Shown here one piece after another: positions 41,001-48,742 of a stretch of 64,000 nucleotides of DNA. Position 1 is the first letter of the stretch. Each line of letters starts with the position of its first letter. Made by a program: the position numbers and the translations under genes. The notes beneath the pieces were generated by a model that ran no database searches, was not told the DNA's origin, and saw only the letters and a list, made by a program, of their open reading frames with translations. The stretch is from an uncultured Burkholderiales bacterium. Lineage in GTDB: Bacteria; Pseudomonadota; Gammaproteobacteria; Burkholderiales; Burkholderiaceae_C. The stretch is from contig CAILCI010000080.1 of assembly GCA_903832625.1 (NCBI GenBank), positions 1 through 64,000 of the forward strand, in the 5' to 3' direction.

Positions 41001-42010
41001 ACCCGCGCCGTGCCGGCATCAATCACATAACGAATACCGGGCACGGTGAGCGAGGTCTCAGCCACGTTGGTGGCCAAGACAATGCGCCTGCCGTGGTGGT
41101 TGTCAAACACGCGGTCTTGCTCAGTTTGCGACAGCCGCGAAAACAAAGGCAACACTTCTGCGCCGCGCAACACGGGCGAGTGGCTCAGGTGGGCGCGCAA
41201 ATGGTCTGCGGCTTCGCGAATTTCGCGCTCGCCGGGTAAAAACACCAAGATGTCGCCCTGCTGGCTGGGTTGCTGCCAGAGTTCGTCCACCGCGTCGGCA
41301 ATCGCATGGTTGAGGTCGTAGTCGCGGCTTTCTTCGTAGGGGCGATAGCGCATTTCCACAGGAAAGGTGCGGCCCGACACCATCAACACAGGCGCGGGGC
41401 CTTTGGACGAGGCAAAGTGTTGGGCAAAACGGTCGGCGTCAATCGTGGCCGAGGTGACGATGACTTTGAGATCCGGCCTGCGCGGCAAAATTTCACGCAA
41501 ATAGCCGAGCAAGAAATCGATGTTCAAACTGCGCTCATGCGCCTCGTCGATGATGATGGTGTCATACGCCTTGAGCAGCGGATCATTTTGCGTCTCAGCC
41601 AGCAAAATACCGTCGGTCATGAGCTTGACCGAGGCGTCTTTGCTCAGGCGGTCCTGAAAGCGAATTTTGTAGCCCACCACCTCGCCCAACGGCGTCTTGA
41701 GCTCTTCGGCAATGCGCTTGGCCACCGAACTCGCCGCAATGCGCCTGGGCTGCGTGTGCCCAATGATGGGACGACGTTTCTTTAAATTGGTTAAATTGGG
41801 GTCAGATTCCAATTTCCCCCAGCCGCCGCGCCCCAGCATCAAGGCCATTTTGGGCAATTGCGTGGTTTTGCCCGAGCCGGTTTCGCCGCATACGATGATG
41901 ACCTGATGCGCTTGCATGGCCGCCATGATTTCCTCGCGCCGTGCCGACACGGGCAGCGATTCGGGAAACTCAATTTGAAAAGCCAAAGGCGGGGTCTCGG
42001 GACGGGTCAC
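38057..42010 (-). CDS. hrpA: ATP-dependent RNA helicase HrpA
   Basis: This 1317-residue DEAH-box helicase has Walker A GETGSGKTTQLPK (residues 42-54), GHTQPRRIAA, DEAHERSLNIDFLL, VTSATIDADRF, the second RecA domain with ATNVAETSLTVPGIRYVIDAGTAR and QRAGRCGR, then HA2, OB and the long HrpA-specific C-terminal region (KDKLQALLKSLPQKPRSRFVPLPE). It rescues stalled ribosomes on mRNA in E. coli. The start is GTG at 42010 with an in-frame TAA upstream and no ribosome site. Between motif I and Ia, residues 66-78 are encoded by a repeat-like palindrome (see the repeat entry), an unusual insertion. Confidence 0.95.
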   Translation of the reverse strand: MTRPETPPLAFQIEFPESLPVSARREEIMAAMQAHQVIIVCGETGSGKTTQLPKMALMLGRGGWGKLESDPNLTNLKKRRPIIGHTQPRRIAASSVAKRIAEELKTPLGEVVGYKIRFQDRLSKDASVKLMTDGILLAETQNDPLLKAYDTIIIDEAHERSLNIDFLLGYLREILPRRPDLKVIVTSATIDADRFAQHFASSKGPAPVLMVSGRTFPVEMRYRPYEESRDYDLNHAIADAVDELWQQPSQQGDILVFLPGEREIREAADHLRAHLSHSPVLRGAEVLPLFSRLSQTEQDRVFDNHHGRRIVLATNVAETSLTVPGIRYVIDAGTARVKRYSWRSKVEQLMVEPISQAAANQRAGRCGRVANGICIRLYDEVDFNGRAKFTDPEILRSSLAGVILRMKSLHLGDVERFPFLEAPRPKAIADGYQLLNELGAVDDANELTPVGVELSKLPLDPRVGRMILEARHREALDEVLIIAAALSVQDVRDRPLEAQAAADQAHAKFDDERSEFSGYLTLWNWIDKARGGHGQEHKLSNRQYEALLRQNFINVRRVREWRDTHSQLHTVVAEHKWRLNSLPASYEQLHLSMLAGLLGNVGCKLDDDEAYLGARGIKFYRHPGAHLRKKPGRWLVAAELVETTRLFGRGLAGIEPQWLEQVGSHLLKKQLLDPHWEKKAGEVVALERATLYGLVVYNGRRRPYGNIDPRGAREMFIREALVNGDWETKLPFLAANLHMVAKVEELEHKSRRQDVLVDDELIYAFYDAHIPQDVFNGRLLEQWWRDASRANPELLLLTREELMRHEAAGITSQAFPKTLRLGGVDCPATYLHQPGDARDGVTVDVPIFVLNQVSEERCEWLVPGMLKDKLQALLKSLPQKPRSRFVPLPESATRLAQALSEVGVFGSGSLTDVLLMRVRDETSLDVKRADFKLDMLPAHLFMNLRVVDEHGRQLGMGRNLGALKAELGAVARGAFQALAQLKTLTPSGAAAPQAQGQTVSQGHHKSSPAASSHSAQRVVDAGGVVAETRYVAWTFGELPELMEIRKGTQSLVGFPALVDGGDAVTIEVFDEPEVASAKHRQGLRRLFALQIKDALKYLEKNLPDVQKMSVTFMLVGRAADGSGGGTADELKQHILDVALDRAFLLDPLPTGEADFKRRLEEGRGRLTLIANEVARLAATVLTEFAAASRKLKDTKTSPDSVADVAQQLQRLVGKRFISETPYAQLQHFARYLKAIVLRLDKLRADPARDATKLAELKPWEQKYWRLVAERKGVTDARMQEFRWLLEELRVSFFAQELRTPQPVSIKRLEKAWGQLGT
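41782..41815. repeat. REP-like palindrome inside hrpA
   Basis: AAATTGG (41793-41799) and CCAATTT (41809-41815) flank GGTCAGATT, preceded by a tandem copy of TTAAATTGG (41782-41799). The GGGGTCAGATTCCAATT core resembles extragenic palindromes I have seen scattered in proteobacterial genomes, often near REP-associated transposases; this is from memory and was not searched. Here it lies in frame within hrpA and encodes about residues 66-78 of the helicase. Confidence 0.55.
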
Positions 42011-42082
42011 TGAGGAGGGAAATTTTTAGTAGACAATCCGCGATTATCCCCTGCCACTCTCGCCGCCTCACCACACACCTCC

Positions 42083-43429
42083 ATGTCCAACGTCTTTAAC
42101 TTCACCTTTGTGCCTTGGTTTCGTTCGGTCGCGCCTTACATCCATTTGCACCGAGGCAAAACCTTTGTCGTGGGCATTGCGGGCGAGGCCATTGCCGCGG
42201 GCAAATTACCCAACCTCGCGCAAGACTTGGCACTCATCCAAAGCATGGGCGTGAGCATTGTCTTGGTCTACGGTTTTCGGCCACAAGTCAACGAACAACT
42301 GATGGCCAAAGGCCATGCGCCGCAGTATTCACACGGCCTGCGCATCACCGACAGCATGGCTTTGGACTGCGCCGAAGAGGCTGCCGGCCAACTGCGCTAC
42401 GAAATAGAAGCAGCGTTCAGCCAAGGTCTGCCCAACACGCCTATGGCAGGTTCGACCGTGCGGGTGATCTCGGGCAACTTCATCACCGCGCGGCCTGTGG
42501 GCATTGTGGATGGCATCGATTTTCAGCACTCGGGCGTGGTGCGCAAGGTGGATGTGGCGGGCATCACCCAAACCTTGGCCAATGGTTCCATGGTCTTGCT
42601 CTCGCCCTTTGGTTTTTCGCCCACCGGAGAAGCCTTCAATTTGGCGATGGAAGAAGTCGCCACCTCGGTCGCCATTGCACTGCAAGCCGACAAACTGCTG
42701 TTTGTCACAGAAAGCGCAGGCGTGCCAATTGACCCCAGCCTTCCCACCAGCGAAGACAACCCCATCGACACCGAATTACCGCTGGACGCCGCCGAAAAAC
42801 TCTTGGCGAAATTGCCCAACACCTCCAACCCCTCAGACATTGCGTTTTACTTGCAGCATTGCGTCAAAGCCTGCAAAGCGGGCGTCGAACGCAGCCACAT
42901 CTTGCCGTTTGCGGTCGATGGCTCGCTGCTGCTAGAGGTCTATATGCACGACGGCATTGGCACCATGGTGGTGGACGAAAAACTCGAAAGCCTGCGCGAA
43001 GCCACGCACGAAGACGTGGGCGGCATTTTGCAACTCATCGAGCCGTTTGAAAACGACGGCACCTTGGTCAAGCGCGACCGCAATGAAATTGAACGCGATG
43101 CCGGTCAATACACCGTCATCGAACACGACGGCGTGATCTTCGCCTGCGCGGCGCTCTACCCTTACCCCGAAGCCAAGACCGCCGAAATGGCCGCCCTCAC
43201 CGTCTCGCCGCTGTCGCAAGGCCAAGGCGATGGCGAGAAGGTGCTCAAACGCATCGAACAACGCGCCCGCAACAAGGGCCTGAAAAGCATTTTTGTACTC
43301 ACCACCCGCACCAAACATTGGTTCTTAAAACGCGGTTTCGTGCAAGTCGACCCCGACTGGCTGCCCGAAGCGCGCAAACGCAAATACAACTGGGATAGAA
43401 AGAGTTTGGTGCTGGTCAAGCAGCTTTAG
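42083..43429 (+). CDS. argA: Amino-acid N-acetyltransferase (N-acetylglutamate synthase) ArgA
   Basis: This 448-residue enzyme is the first step of arginine biosynthesis. The N-terminal amino acid kinase-like domain (FRSVAPYIHLHRGKTFVVGIAGEAI, IVLVYGFRPQVNEQL, GLRITDSMALDCAEEAAG) is the arginine-sensing part; the C-terminal GNAT domain (HEDVGGILQLIEPFENDGTLVKR, ALTVSPLSQGQGDGEKVLKRIE, TTRTKHWFLKRGFV) is catalytic. The length matches classical two-domain ArgA. It is divergent from hrpA over 72 bp. Confidence 0.96.
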   Translation: MSNVFNFTFVPWFRSVAPYIHLHRGKTFVVGIAGEAIAAGKLPNLAQDLALIQSMGVSIVLVYGFRPQVNEQLMAKGHAPQYSHGLRITDSMALDCAEEAAGQLRYEIEAAFSQGLPNTPMAGSTVRVISGNFITARPVGIVDGIDFQHSGVVRKVDVAGITQTLANGSMVLLSPFGFSPTGEAFNLAMEEVATSVAIALQADKLLFVTESAGVPIDPSLPTSEDNPIDTELPLDAAEKLLAKLPNTSNPSDIAFYLQHCVKACKAGVERSHILPFAVDGSLLLEVYMHDGIGTMVVDEKLESLREATHEDVGGILQLIEPFENDGTLVKRDRNEIERDAGQYTVIEHDGVIFACAALYPYPEAKTAEMAALTVSPLSQGQGDGEKVLKRIEQRARNKGLKSIFVLTTRTKHWFLKRGFVQVDPDWLPEARKRKYNWDRKSLVLVKQL

Positions 43430-43543
43430 TCCAAGCTAATTTGGAGAGCATTCAAGCGTTTGATGATGTGATTCATACCCAATTGCGCAAAAAAATTAAA
43501 TGCTTCAAAATAAAACCGCATTGTTTGCACATTGGATTTCCTT

Positions 43544-43789
43544 ATGCCAGCTTCACTGACTTTGACAAACATCCCCGACGCTATTTATTTGCGCTTAATA
43601 CAAACCGCTGAACTCAACCGCCGAAGCCTCAACGCAGAGGCCATTGTTTGCTTGGAATCTGTGCTGGCGCCGAATCGGATTGACGCCATTGATCGCCTTG
43701 CGCGTGTGCGCAAGTTGCGCGCCTCCTTGAACAAAGCTATTTTCAAAGCCAATGATATTCAGGCAGAAAAACTCAAGGGGCGAAAGTAA
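43544..43789 (+). CDS. FitA-like ribbon-helix-helix antitoxin
   Basis: This 81-residue protein opens with PASLTLTNIPDAIYLRLIQTAELNRRSLNAEAIVCLESVL (residues 2-41), a FitA/Arc-type RHH domain, and ends in a basic, toxin-binding-like tail (VRKLRASLNKAIFKANDIQAEKLKGRK). Such proteins neutralise PIN-domain RNases encoded immediately downstream. Only the stump of that toxin remains here, so this antitoxin is orphaned. The start at 43544 is preferred to the ATG at 43532 because it matches the family N-terminus. Confidence 0.78.
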   Translation: MPASLTLTNIPDAIYLRLIQTAELNRRSLNAEAIVCLESVLAPNRIDAIDRLARVRKLRASLNKAIFKANDIQAEKLKGRK

Positions 43790-43863
43790 TTGTTGTTGAT
43801 AGCAATGTATTGGCGTACTTGTTTTTACCCGGTCAATTCATGGAATCGTATACAAGTGACTAA
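43786..43863 (+). pseudogene. 5' stump of a VapC/FitB-like PIN-domain toxin
   Basis: Overlapping the antitoxin stop, one frame reads IVVDSNVLAYLFLPGQFMESYTSD and then stops at 43861. IVVDSNVLAYL is the conserved first strand and aspartate of PIN nucleases. The codon where the start should be is GTA, one base from GTG, and the remaining 100 or so residues are absent. The neighbouring AT-rich ATPase gene ends at exactly this point, so the toxin was probably cut when that DNA arrived. Confidence 0.75.
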
Positions 43864-45431
43864 ATGCCATTTGGCTTGTCAAGAATATCAATTATCAAAT
43901 CAATAATGGGTTGAAATTCGTTTCTTTTGGCATTAACTGAGCAACGAACAAGACATTGCGCTGCATTTGACTCGTTCAGTCCAGAGGCTAAAGCAAGCTC
44001 ATAAGTAATATTATGAACATTGTTTAAACTACATTTATCAAGAAGACTCTTTGCTTGTTCAACTGAATTAAGCCCAAACTCAGAGATAATATAGTCAATC
44101 CCATCAGATTTAGATGTTTCCAAAGCCCATTTTTCTGGTGGAACGGTGCCTGGCAAGCGAGTACTAAACAGCCTATCGTCAATATTAACATTCCCCTCAG
44201 GTATTTGCGCTTTGGAATTCGATAAATAATTGTCTATTTTTGCATCAGTGACATCACCATCCCAAACAATTAAGCATCGAGCTCTTTGGGCAACACGTAA
44301 GTGGCTTCTGGCATATCTTGCCAATTCAGATTGAGAACCACATGCTTGAATATCAACTCTCTTTCGTACTTCCGCAGGAAAAGCTGTTGCCAATAATGCA
44401 CCAGCGAAAGAGTCCTCACAAATTATGAGTAATTCCTTGTTTTGTTGGTCGGAAATTTCAGCTAAAGCAAGCATGGTTGTTGGTGACCCAATAACTCTGT
44501 GTGACTCATTTTCTCGGATAATTAATTTTCTAGCAACTCGAGGCAAACTGTCAATAATATGATACGAGTGTGTCGATCCAATCACTTGTAATTTTCTGTC
44601 CCAAGAAATTTGAAGAAGTGCTTCAACTAATTTTCTCTGAGCAGCAGGGTGAAGGGCTGTTTCAATTTCATCAATCACTACTAAACTACCCTTTGGAAGT
44701 TGTGAAATCAATACCAATAGTGCAATTAGGCTGTCTTCACCCGCCCCCATATTGAAACTCGTATATCCGCCTTCTCCAGTTCTTCTTATAGTAAGTTTTT
44801 TGCGATTAATTTCTTCTACATTTGGGTAACTTCGACCTAATATTTTTTGAATGATTTTTCGAGTTTCATCGGTCATTTGAACAGGACTTATCCCGGCAAT
44901 ATCAGCATTAAAGTTATTTCTTAAAAATGAAAGCTCTATTGCAGGAACTGCCCGAGAAATACCCAAAAATTCGACAGCACGCTTTGGTCGACGCTCATAC
45001 CGCATCCATTTTTCAGTCTTTTTCTCCAACGATACGAGAGGTGTTCTTTTATCATATCGCCAAGTAAGATTTACATCTTTTACGGCTAAATCTCCTGGGC
45101 CACGATGAAAAAAATCTCTAAAAGTAAAGTAACTAAAATTACCATCTTGGTGTTCTTTAACATGTTGCCTCACGCTTGCGATATGACCTGGCACCCCATG
45201 ATAAGCTAGCGCAGCAAGTGCGAGAAGAGTCGACTTACCAGCCCCATTTTGACCGGTAAAAAAGGTCACTGGATAATCAAAATCAATTTTCAAGGTTTTA
45301 ATTCCGAGAAGACCACTGCCTTTTTTAGCATCAATCTCTATTGATTTCAGTAATGGTTTATCTCCGAAATTCTCGCTATCCCAAGCGTTCTTTAAATCAA
45401 GTTCCGTTTTGCTTAAATGTATTCCGGGCAT
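43860..45431 (-). CDS. Solitary AAA ATPase with C-terminal TOPRIM-like region (OLD-like, candidate defence gene)
   Basis: This 523-residue protein has an ABC/SMC-like ATPase: Walker A TGQNGAGKST (residues 59-68), signature FNMGAGEDSLIALL (226-239), Walker B LVVIDEIETALHP (250-262) and an H-loop GSTHS (285-289). A second part follows with LLIICEDSFAGALLATAF (Glu339) and LIVWDGDVTD (DGD 391-393), spaced like a TOPRIM nuclease core. AAA plus TOPRIM is the layout of OLD-family anti-phage nucleases; no helicase partner (as in Gabija) is adjacent. The start at 45431 has AAGGA upstream. The gene is clearly more AT-rich than both flanks, uses different codons, and lies against a truncated toxin gene, all signs of horizontal transfer. 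The AAA part is certain; the nuclease reading is inference. Confidence 0.75.
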   Translation of the reverse strand: MPGIHLSKTELDLKNAWDSENFGDKPLLKSIEIDAKKGSGLLGIKTLKIDFDYPVTFFTGQNGAGKSTLLALAALAYHGVPGHIASVRQHVKEHQDGNFSYFTFRDFFHRGPGDLAVKDVNLTWRYDKRTPLVSLEKKTEKWMRYERRPKRAVEFLGISRAVPAIELSFLRNNFNADIAGISPVQMTDETRKIIQKILGRSYPNVEEINRKKLTIRRTGEGGYTSFNMGAGEDSLIALLVLISQLPKGSLVVIDEIETALHPAAQRKLVEALLQISWDRKLQVIGSTHSYHIIDSLPRVARKLIIRENESHRVIGSPTTMLALAEISDQQNKELLIICEDSFAGALLATAFPAEVRKRVDIQACGSQSELARYARSHLRVAQRARCLIVWDGDVTDAKIDNYLSNSKAQIPEGNVNIDDRLFSTRLPGTVPPEKWALETSKSDGIDYIISEFGLNSVEQAKSLLDKCSLNNVHNITYELALASGLNESNAAQCLVRCSVNAKRNEFQPIIDLIIDILDKPNGI

Positions 45432-45446
45432 TAGAATTCCTTCCAT

Positions 45447-45611
45447 ATTTAGAGTATGCGAAACTAGGTTGATGTGTATAAATCATCAATTAATAATGCT
45501 AGTTTTGCAACGAATAGCAAATTTCATTATCAATATAATAATTAAACATCATCTTTCTAAGTTTAACAGACTAATTTGAATTACATTTAAGTTGGCTATA
45601 AAGTAACAAAG
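45447..45611. other. AT-rich leader of the ATPase gene
   Basis: This strongly AT-rich 165-bp stretch lies between the ATPase start and dsbB. It has no convincing reading frame and several possible -10-like elements but no clear pair. It probably holds the ATPase promoter and the right edge of the acquired segment; I saw no obvious flanking direct repeats. Confidence 0.5.
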
Positions 45612-46121
45612 TCAACTATCTGCAAATTTAGTCCGAAAATTAAAGACCCCCGCAACCAATAAAAACACCCCCACAAAACAAAAAAACGACCAATTCGCAA
45701 TCGATCCGCCTAAAAACGTCCAATCAACTTGGCTGCAATCACCGCCGCCTTTGAAAATCATGGGAATGGCGCGTTGCAGAGGAAAGGTTTCTATCATTCC
45801 GTAAAAGTCGCGGCCACAACTCACCACTTCGGGCGGATACCACTGCAGCCAACTTTGGCGCGCCGCCACATAGGCACCCGATGCGGCCAGCAGGCTCAAA
45901 AGTCCGCCCGTTGCCCAAACGGCGCGGCGCGACTGCAACACAGCGCCCACCAGTGCGACCAAGACGATCAAAATCATCACATAGCGCTGAACAATGCACA
46001 TGGGACAAGGCTCCAAGCCCACCACATGCTGCAAATACAGGCCAAAGCCCAGCAAACCCAAGCAAAACAAGGCAATGAGTAGCCAGACACGGCGCGGGTT
46101 TTGAAACACTTTGAGCAACAT
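45612..46121 (-). CDS. dsbB: Disulfide bond formation protein DsbB
   Basis: This 169-residue inner-membrane protein has four helices and re-oxidises DsbA with quinone. It has the first cysteine pair in LEPCPMCIVQRYVM (CPMC, about residue 38), a second pair in VSCGRDFYGM...GGGDCSQVDW (about residues 102 and 128), and the final helix NWSFFCFVGVFLLV. The length is normal. Its 3' end borders the AT-rich island, but the reading frame appears complete. Confidence 0.94.
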   Translation of the reverse strand: MLLKVFQNPRRVWLLIALFCLGLLGFGLYLQHVVGLEPCPMCIVQRYVMILIVLVALVGAVLQSRRAVWATGGLLSLLAASGAYVAARQSWLQWYPPEVVSCGRDFYGMIETFPLQRAIPMIFKGGGDCSQVDWTFLGGSIANWSFFCFVGVFLLVAGVFNFRTKFADS

Positions 46122-46204
46122 ATACCTATTCTTTCGTCAAAATTGCAATTCGAGCTATGAAACAATGCGAGCTGGTCGATTCGACACACCCATAAAGACA
46201 AGCC

Positions 46205-48388
46205 ATGACCCTACGCACGCCAGAGCTGGAGCAAACACCGCGACTAAAACATTTCGTCACCCAATTTGACGATTTGCTGCACCGCACGCAAGATGAAGCC
46301 GCTATTGTGCAACGCGGAACGGTGCTGTTGGAGCAATTGGTGCAACAAGACGACTGGCTGGCCGACGAATTCGCCCAAGCTCACGCCGATCACTACCAGC
46401 AGTTTTTGCTCTACGCCGATCCAGACGACCGTTTTTCGGTGGTGAGTTTTGTTTGGGGGCCGGGTCAGGCCACGCCCATTCACGACCACACGGTGTGGGG
46501 CTTGATTGGCGTGTTACGCGGCGCAGAGCTGTGCCAGTCATTTGCGAAAAATGAGCAAGGCCAATGGGCGGCGAGCGGCGAACAACACCGTTTGGAGATG
46601 GGCAAAGTCGAAGCCGTTTCGCCCACGCTGGGCGATGTGCACCGCGTGTTCAACGCCTATGCCGATCAAGTCTCGATCAGCATTCATGTGTATGGCGCCA
46701 ACATTGGCAAAGTGCGCCGCCATGTGTTTGCACCCGACGGTACGGTGAAAGACTTTATTTCCGGCTACAGCAACGCCTTGGCTGAAACGCAAACTGAATT
46801 TCCGCTCACCACGTTTTTGCAAATTCGCCAAGCCTTGCTCCAGCGCGAAGAAATTGCCATCTTGGATGTGCGCGAAGAAGACCCTTTTGCCCAATCTCAT
46901 CCGCTGTTTGCGGCCAACCTGCCGCTGGGCCGCATCGAAGCAGACGCTTGGGTGCGCATTCCACGCCTCAGCACGCGCATTGTGGTGTACGACAACGGCG
47001 AAGGTTTGGCCTTGCCTGCCGCCCGCGCCCTCCAGCGCATGGGTTATGCACAGGTGCAATTGCTGGCTGGCGGCTTGAAAGGCTGGCAAGACGGTGGCGG
47101 CGAGTTGTTTCGTGATGTGAACGTCCCCAGCAAATCGTTTGGCGAGCTGGTCGAATCCAAACGCCACACGCCGTCGTTGTCGGCGCAAGAAGTCAAAGCC
47201 TTGATCGACAACAAGGCCGACGTGGTGGTGCTGGATGCGCGGCGTTTTGACGAATACCAAACCATGAGCATTCCCAGCGGCGTGAGCGTTCCCGGCGCAG
47301 AATTGGTGCTCAGAGCGCGCACCTTGGCGCCGAGCGCGACCACCCGCATCATCGTCAACTGTGCGGGGCGCACACGCAGCATCATTGGCACGCAGTCGCT
47401 CATCAATTCGGGCATTCCCAATCCGGTCAGCGCCTTGCGCAATGGCACGATTGGCTGGACGCTGGCGGGGCAAGAATTGGTCAAGGGCGCAGACAAGCGC
47501 TTTCCAGAGATCAGCGAGGCGGAGCGCCAACGCGCTGCGAATTCGGCTTTGGCCGTGGCCTATCGCGCAGGCGTTAAGCGCATCGGCTTAGACGAATTGC
47601 AAGCTTGGCAACAAGACGATACAAGAACCACGTATTTCTTTGATGTCCGAACACCGCAAGAATACGCCGCAGGCCACATCAGCGGTACACGCAATGCCCC
47701 CGGCGGCCAATTGGTGCAAGAAACCGATCACCAAGCGCCCGTGCGCGGCGCACGCATTGTGTTGTGCGACACCGACGGCGTGCGCGCCAACATGAGCGCC
47801 TCTTGGTTGGCGCAAATGGGCTGGGAAGTGTATGTGCTCAAAGACATTGCTGCCGAGCAATTCAACACCACGCAAGCACCCGAATCAGCGCTGCCGCCGA
47901 CCGTGGGCAAGTTACAAAGCACGCAAGCTGCACAGCTCAAAAACTGGCTCAACGACCGCAACAGCCACACCGTGGTGCTGGATTTCAGTACCAGTGCGCA
48001 GTTTGTCAAAGGTCATGTTCAAAACGCTTGGTGGGTGCTGCGCTCGCAACTCAAGGCCAGCTTGGACAAAGCCCACAAAGGCCATCGCTATGTGCTGACG
48101 TGTCAAGACGGCAGCGTTTCACGCTTTGCCGTGGCCGATGTGCAAGCCTTGGTCAAACAGGGCGTGTCGGTGCTGTGGCTCGAAGGTGGCAACGAAGCGT
48201 GGCTCAAAGCAGGCAACAAGCTGCACTCAGGCGATAGCCAACTCGCCGCCGAGCGCATCGATCGTTACCGCCGTCCCTACGAAGGCACAGACAACCCCGT
48301 GGCCGCCATGCAAGGCTATTTGGACTGGGAATTTGGCTTGGTCGAACAACTCGCACGCGATGGCACTCACCACTTCAGGGTGATCTAA
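46205..48388 (+). CDS. Cysteine dioxygenase fused to four rhodanese domains
   Basis: This 727-residue protein is a fusion. Residues 1-185 are a cysteine dioxygenase-type cupin ([15 protein letters not shown] with His93 and His95; third ligand His161 in SIHVYG; no obvious CDO-type Cys-Tyr crosslink was checked). Four rhodanese modules follow: about 205-300 (active-site loop [11 protein letters not shown], cysteine missing), 320-420 ([11 protein letters not shown]), 470-560 ([11 protein letters not shown]) and 585-680 ([11 protein letters not shown]). Cysteine dioxygenase makes cysteine sulfinate; rhodaneses carry sulfane sulfur as persulfide. One chain could oxidise cysteine and relay sulfane sulfur or sulfite. 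It is divergent from dsbB by 83 bp. Confidence 0.88.
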   Translation: MTLRTPELEQTPRLKHFVTQFDDLLHRTQDEAAIVQRGTVLLEQLVQQDDWLADEFAQAHADHYQQFLLYADPDDRFSVVSFVWGPGQATPIHDHTVWGLIGVLRGAELCQSFAKNEQGQWAASGEQHRLEMGKVEAVSPTLGDVHRVFNAYADQVSISIHVYGANIGKVRRHVFAPDGTVKDFISGYSNALAETQTEFPLTTFLQIRQALLQREEIAILDVREEDPFAQSHPLFAANLPLGRIEADAWVRIPRLSTRIVVYDNGEGLALPAARALQRMGYAQVQLLAGGLKGWQDGGGELFRDVNVPSKSFGELVESKRHTPSLSAQEVKALIDNKADVVVLDARRFDEYQTMSIPSGVSVPGAELVLRARTLAPSATTRIIVNCAGRTRSIIGTQSLINSGIPNPVSALRNGTIGWTLAGQELVKGADKRFPEISEAERQRAANSALAVAYRAGVKRIGLDELQAWQQDDTRTTYFFDVRTPQEYAAGHISGTRNAPGGQLVQETDHQAPVRGARIVLCDTDGVRANMSASWLAQMGWEVYVLKDIAAEQFNTTQAPESALPPTVGKLQSTQAAQLKNWLNDRNSHTVVLDFSTSAQFVKGHVQNAWWVLRSQLKASLDKAHKGHRYVLTCQDGSVSRFAVADVQALVKQGVSVLWLEGGNEAWLKAGNKLHSGDSQLAAERIDRYRRPYEGTDNPVAAMQGYLDWEFGLVEQLARDGTHHFRVI

Positions 48389-48440
48389 AAGCTTGTTAAA
48401 GTCTCGCCCTTATTGGTTTTTTAACTTGATCAGAACAAAC

Positions 48441-48713
48441 ATGGCACGTACCGTCAATTGCATCAAACTCGGCGTTGAAGCCGAAGGCCTCGATTTTCCA
48501 CCCTACCCCGGCGAGATGGGCAAGCGCCTGTGGGAATCGGTCAGCAAACAAGCTTGGGCCGAATGGATGAAGCAGCAAACCATGTTGGTGAATGAAAACC
48601 GCCTCAATTTGGCCGACCAGCGCGCCCGCGAATACCTCAAACGCCAAATGGAAAAACATTTCTTCGGCGATGGCGCAGACGCCGTGCAAGGCTATGTGCC
48701 GCCCACGCCTTGA
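48441..48713 (+). CDS. yggX: Probable Fe(2+)-trafficking / oxidative damage protection protein YggX
   Basis: This 90-residue protein is almost entirely family-typical: [68 protein letters not shown]. Cys7 in VNCIKL is the conserved cysteine. It protects iron-sulfur clusters under oxidative stress. It follows the dioxygenase fusion on the same strand, and its stop overlaps the next gene region. Confidence 0.95.
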   Translation: MARTVNCIKLGVEAEGLDFPPYPGEMGKRLWESVSKQAWAEWMKQQTMLVNENRLNLADQRAREYLKRQMEKHFFGDGADAVQGYVPPTP

Positions 48714-48742
48714 GCGCAAGCGCCCCGTGGCAAGGCCAGCGC

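Noticed and set aside
43860-45431. Gabija (GajA) or retron-associated OLD system
   Set aside because: No UvrD-like helicase, reverse transcriptase or second partner gene is adjacent; both neighbours are housekeeping genes or toxin remnants.
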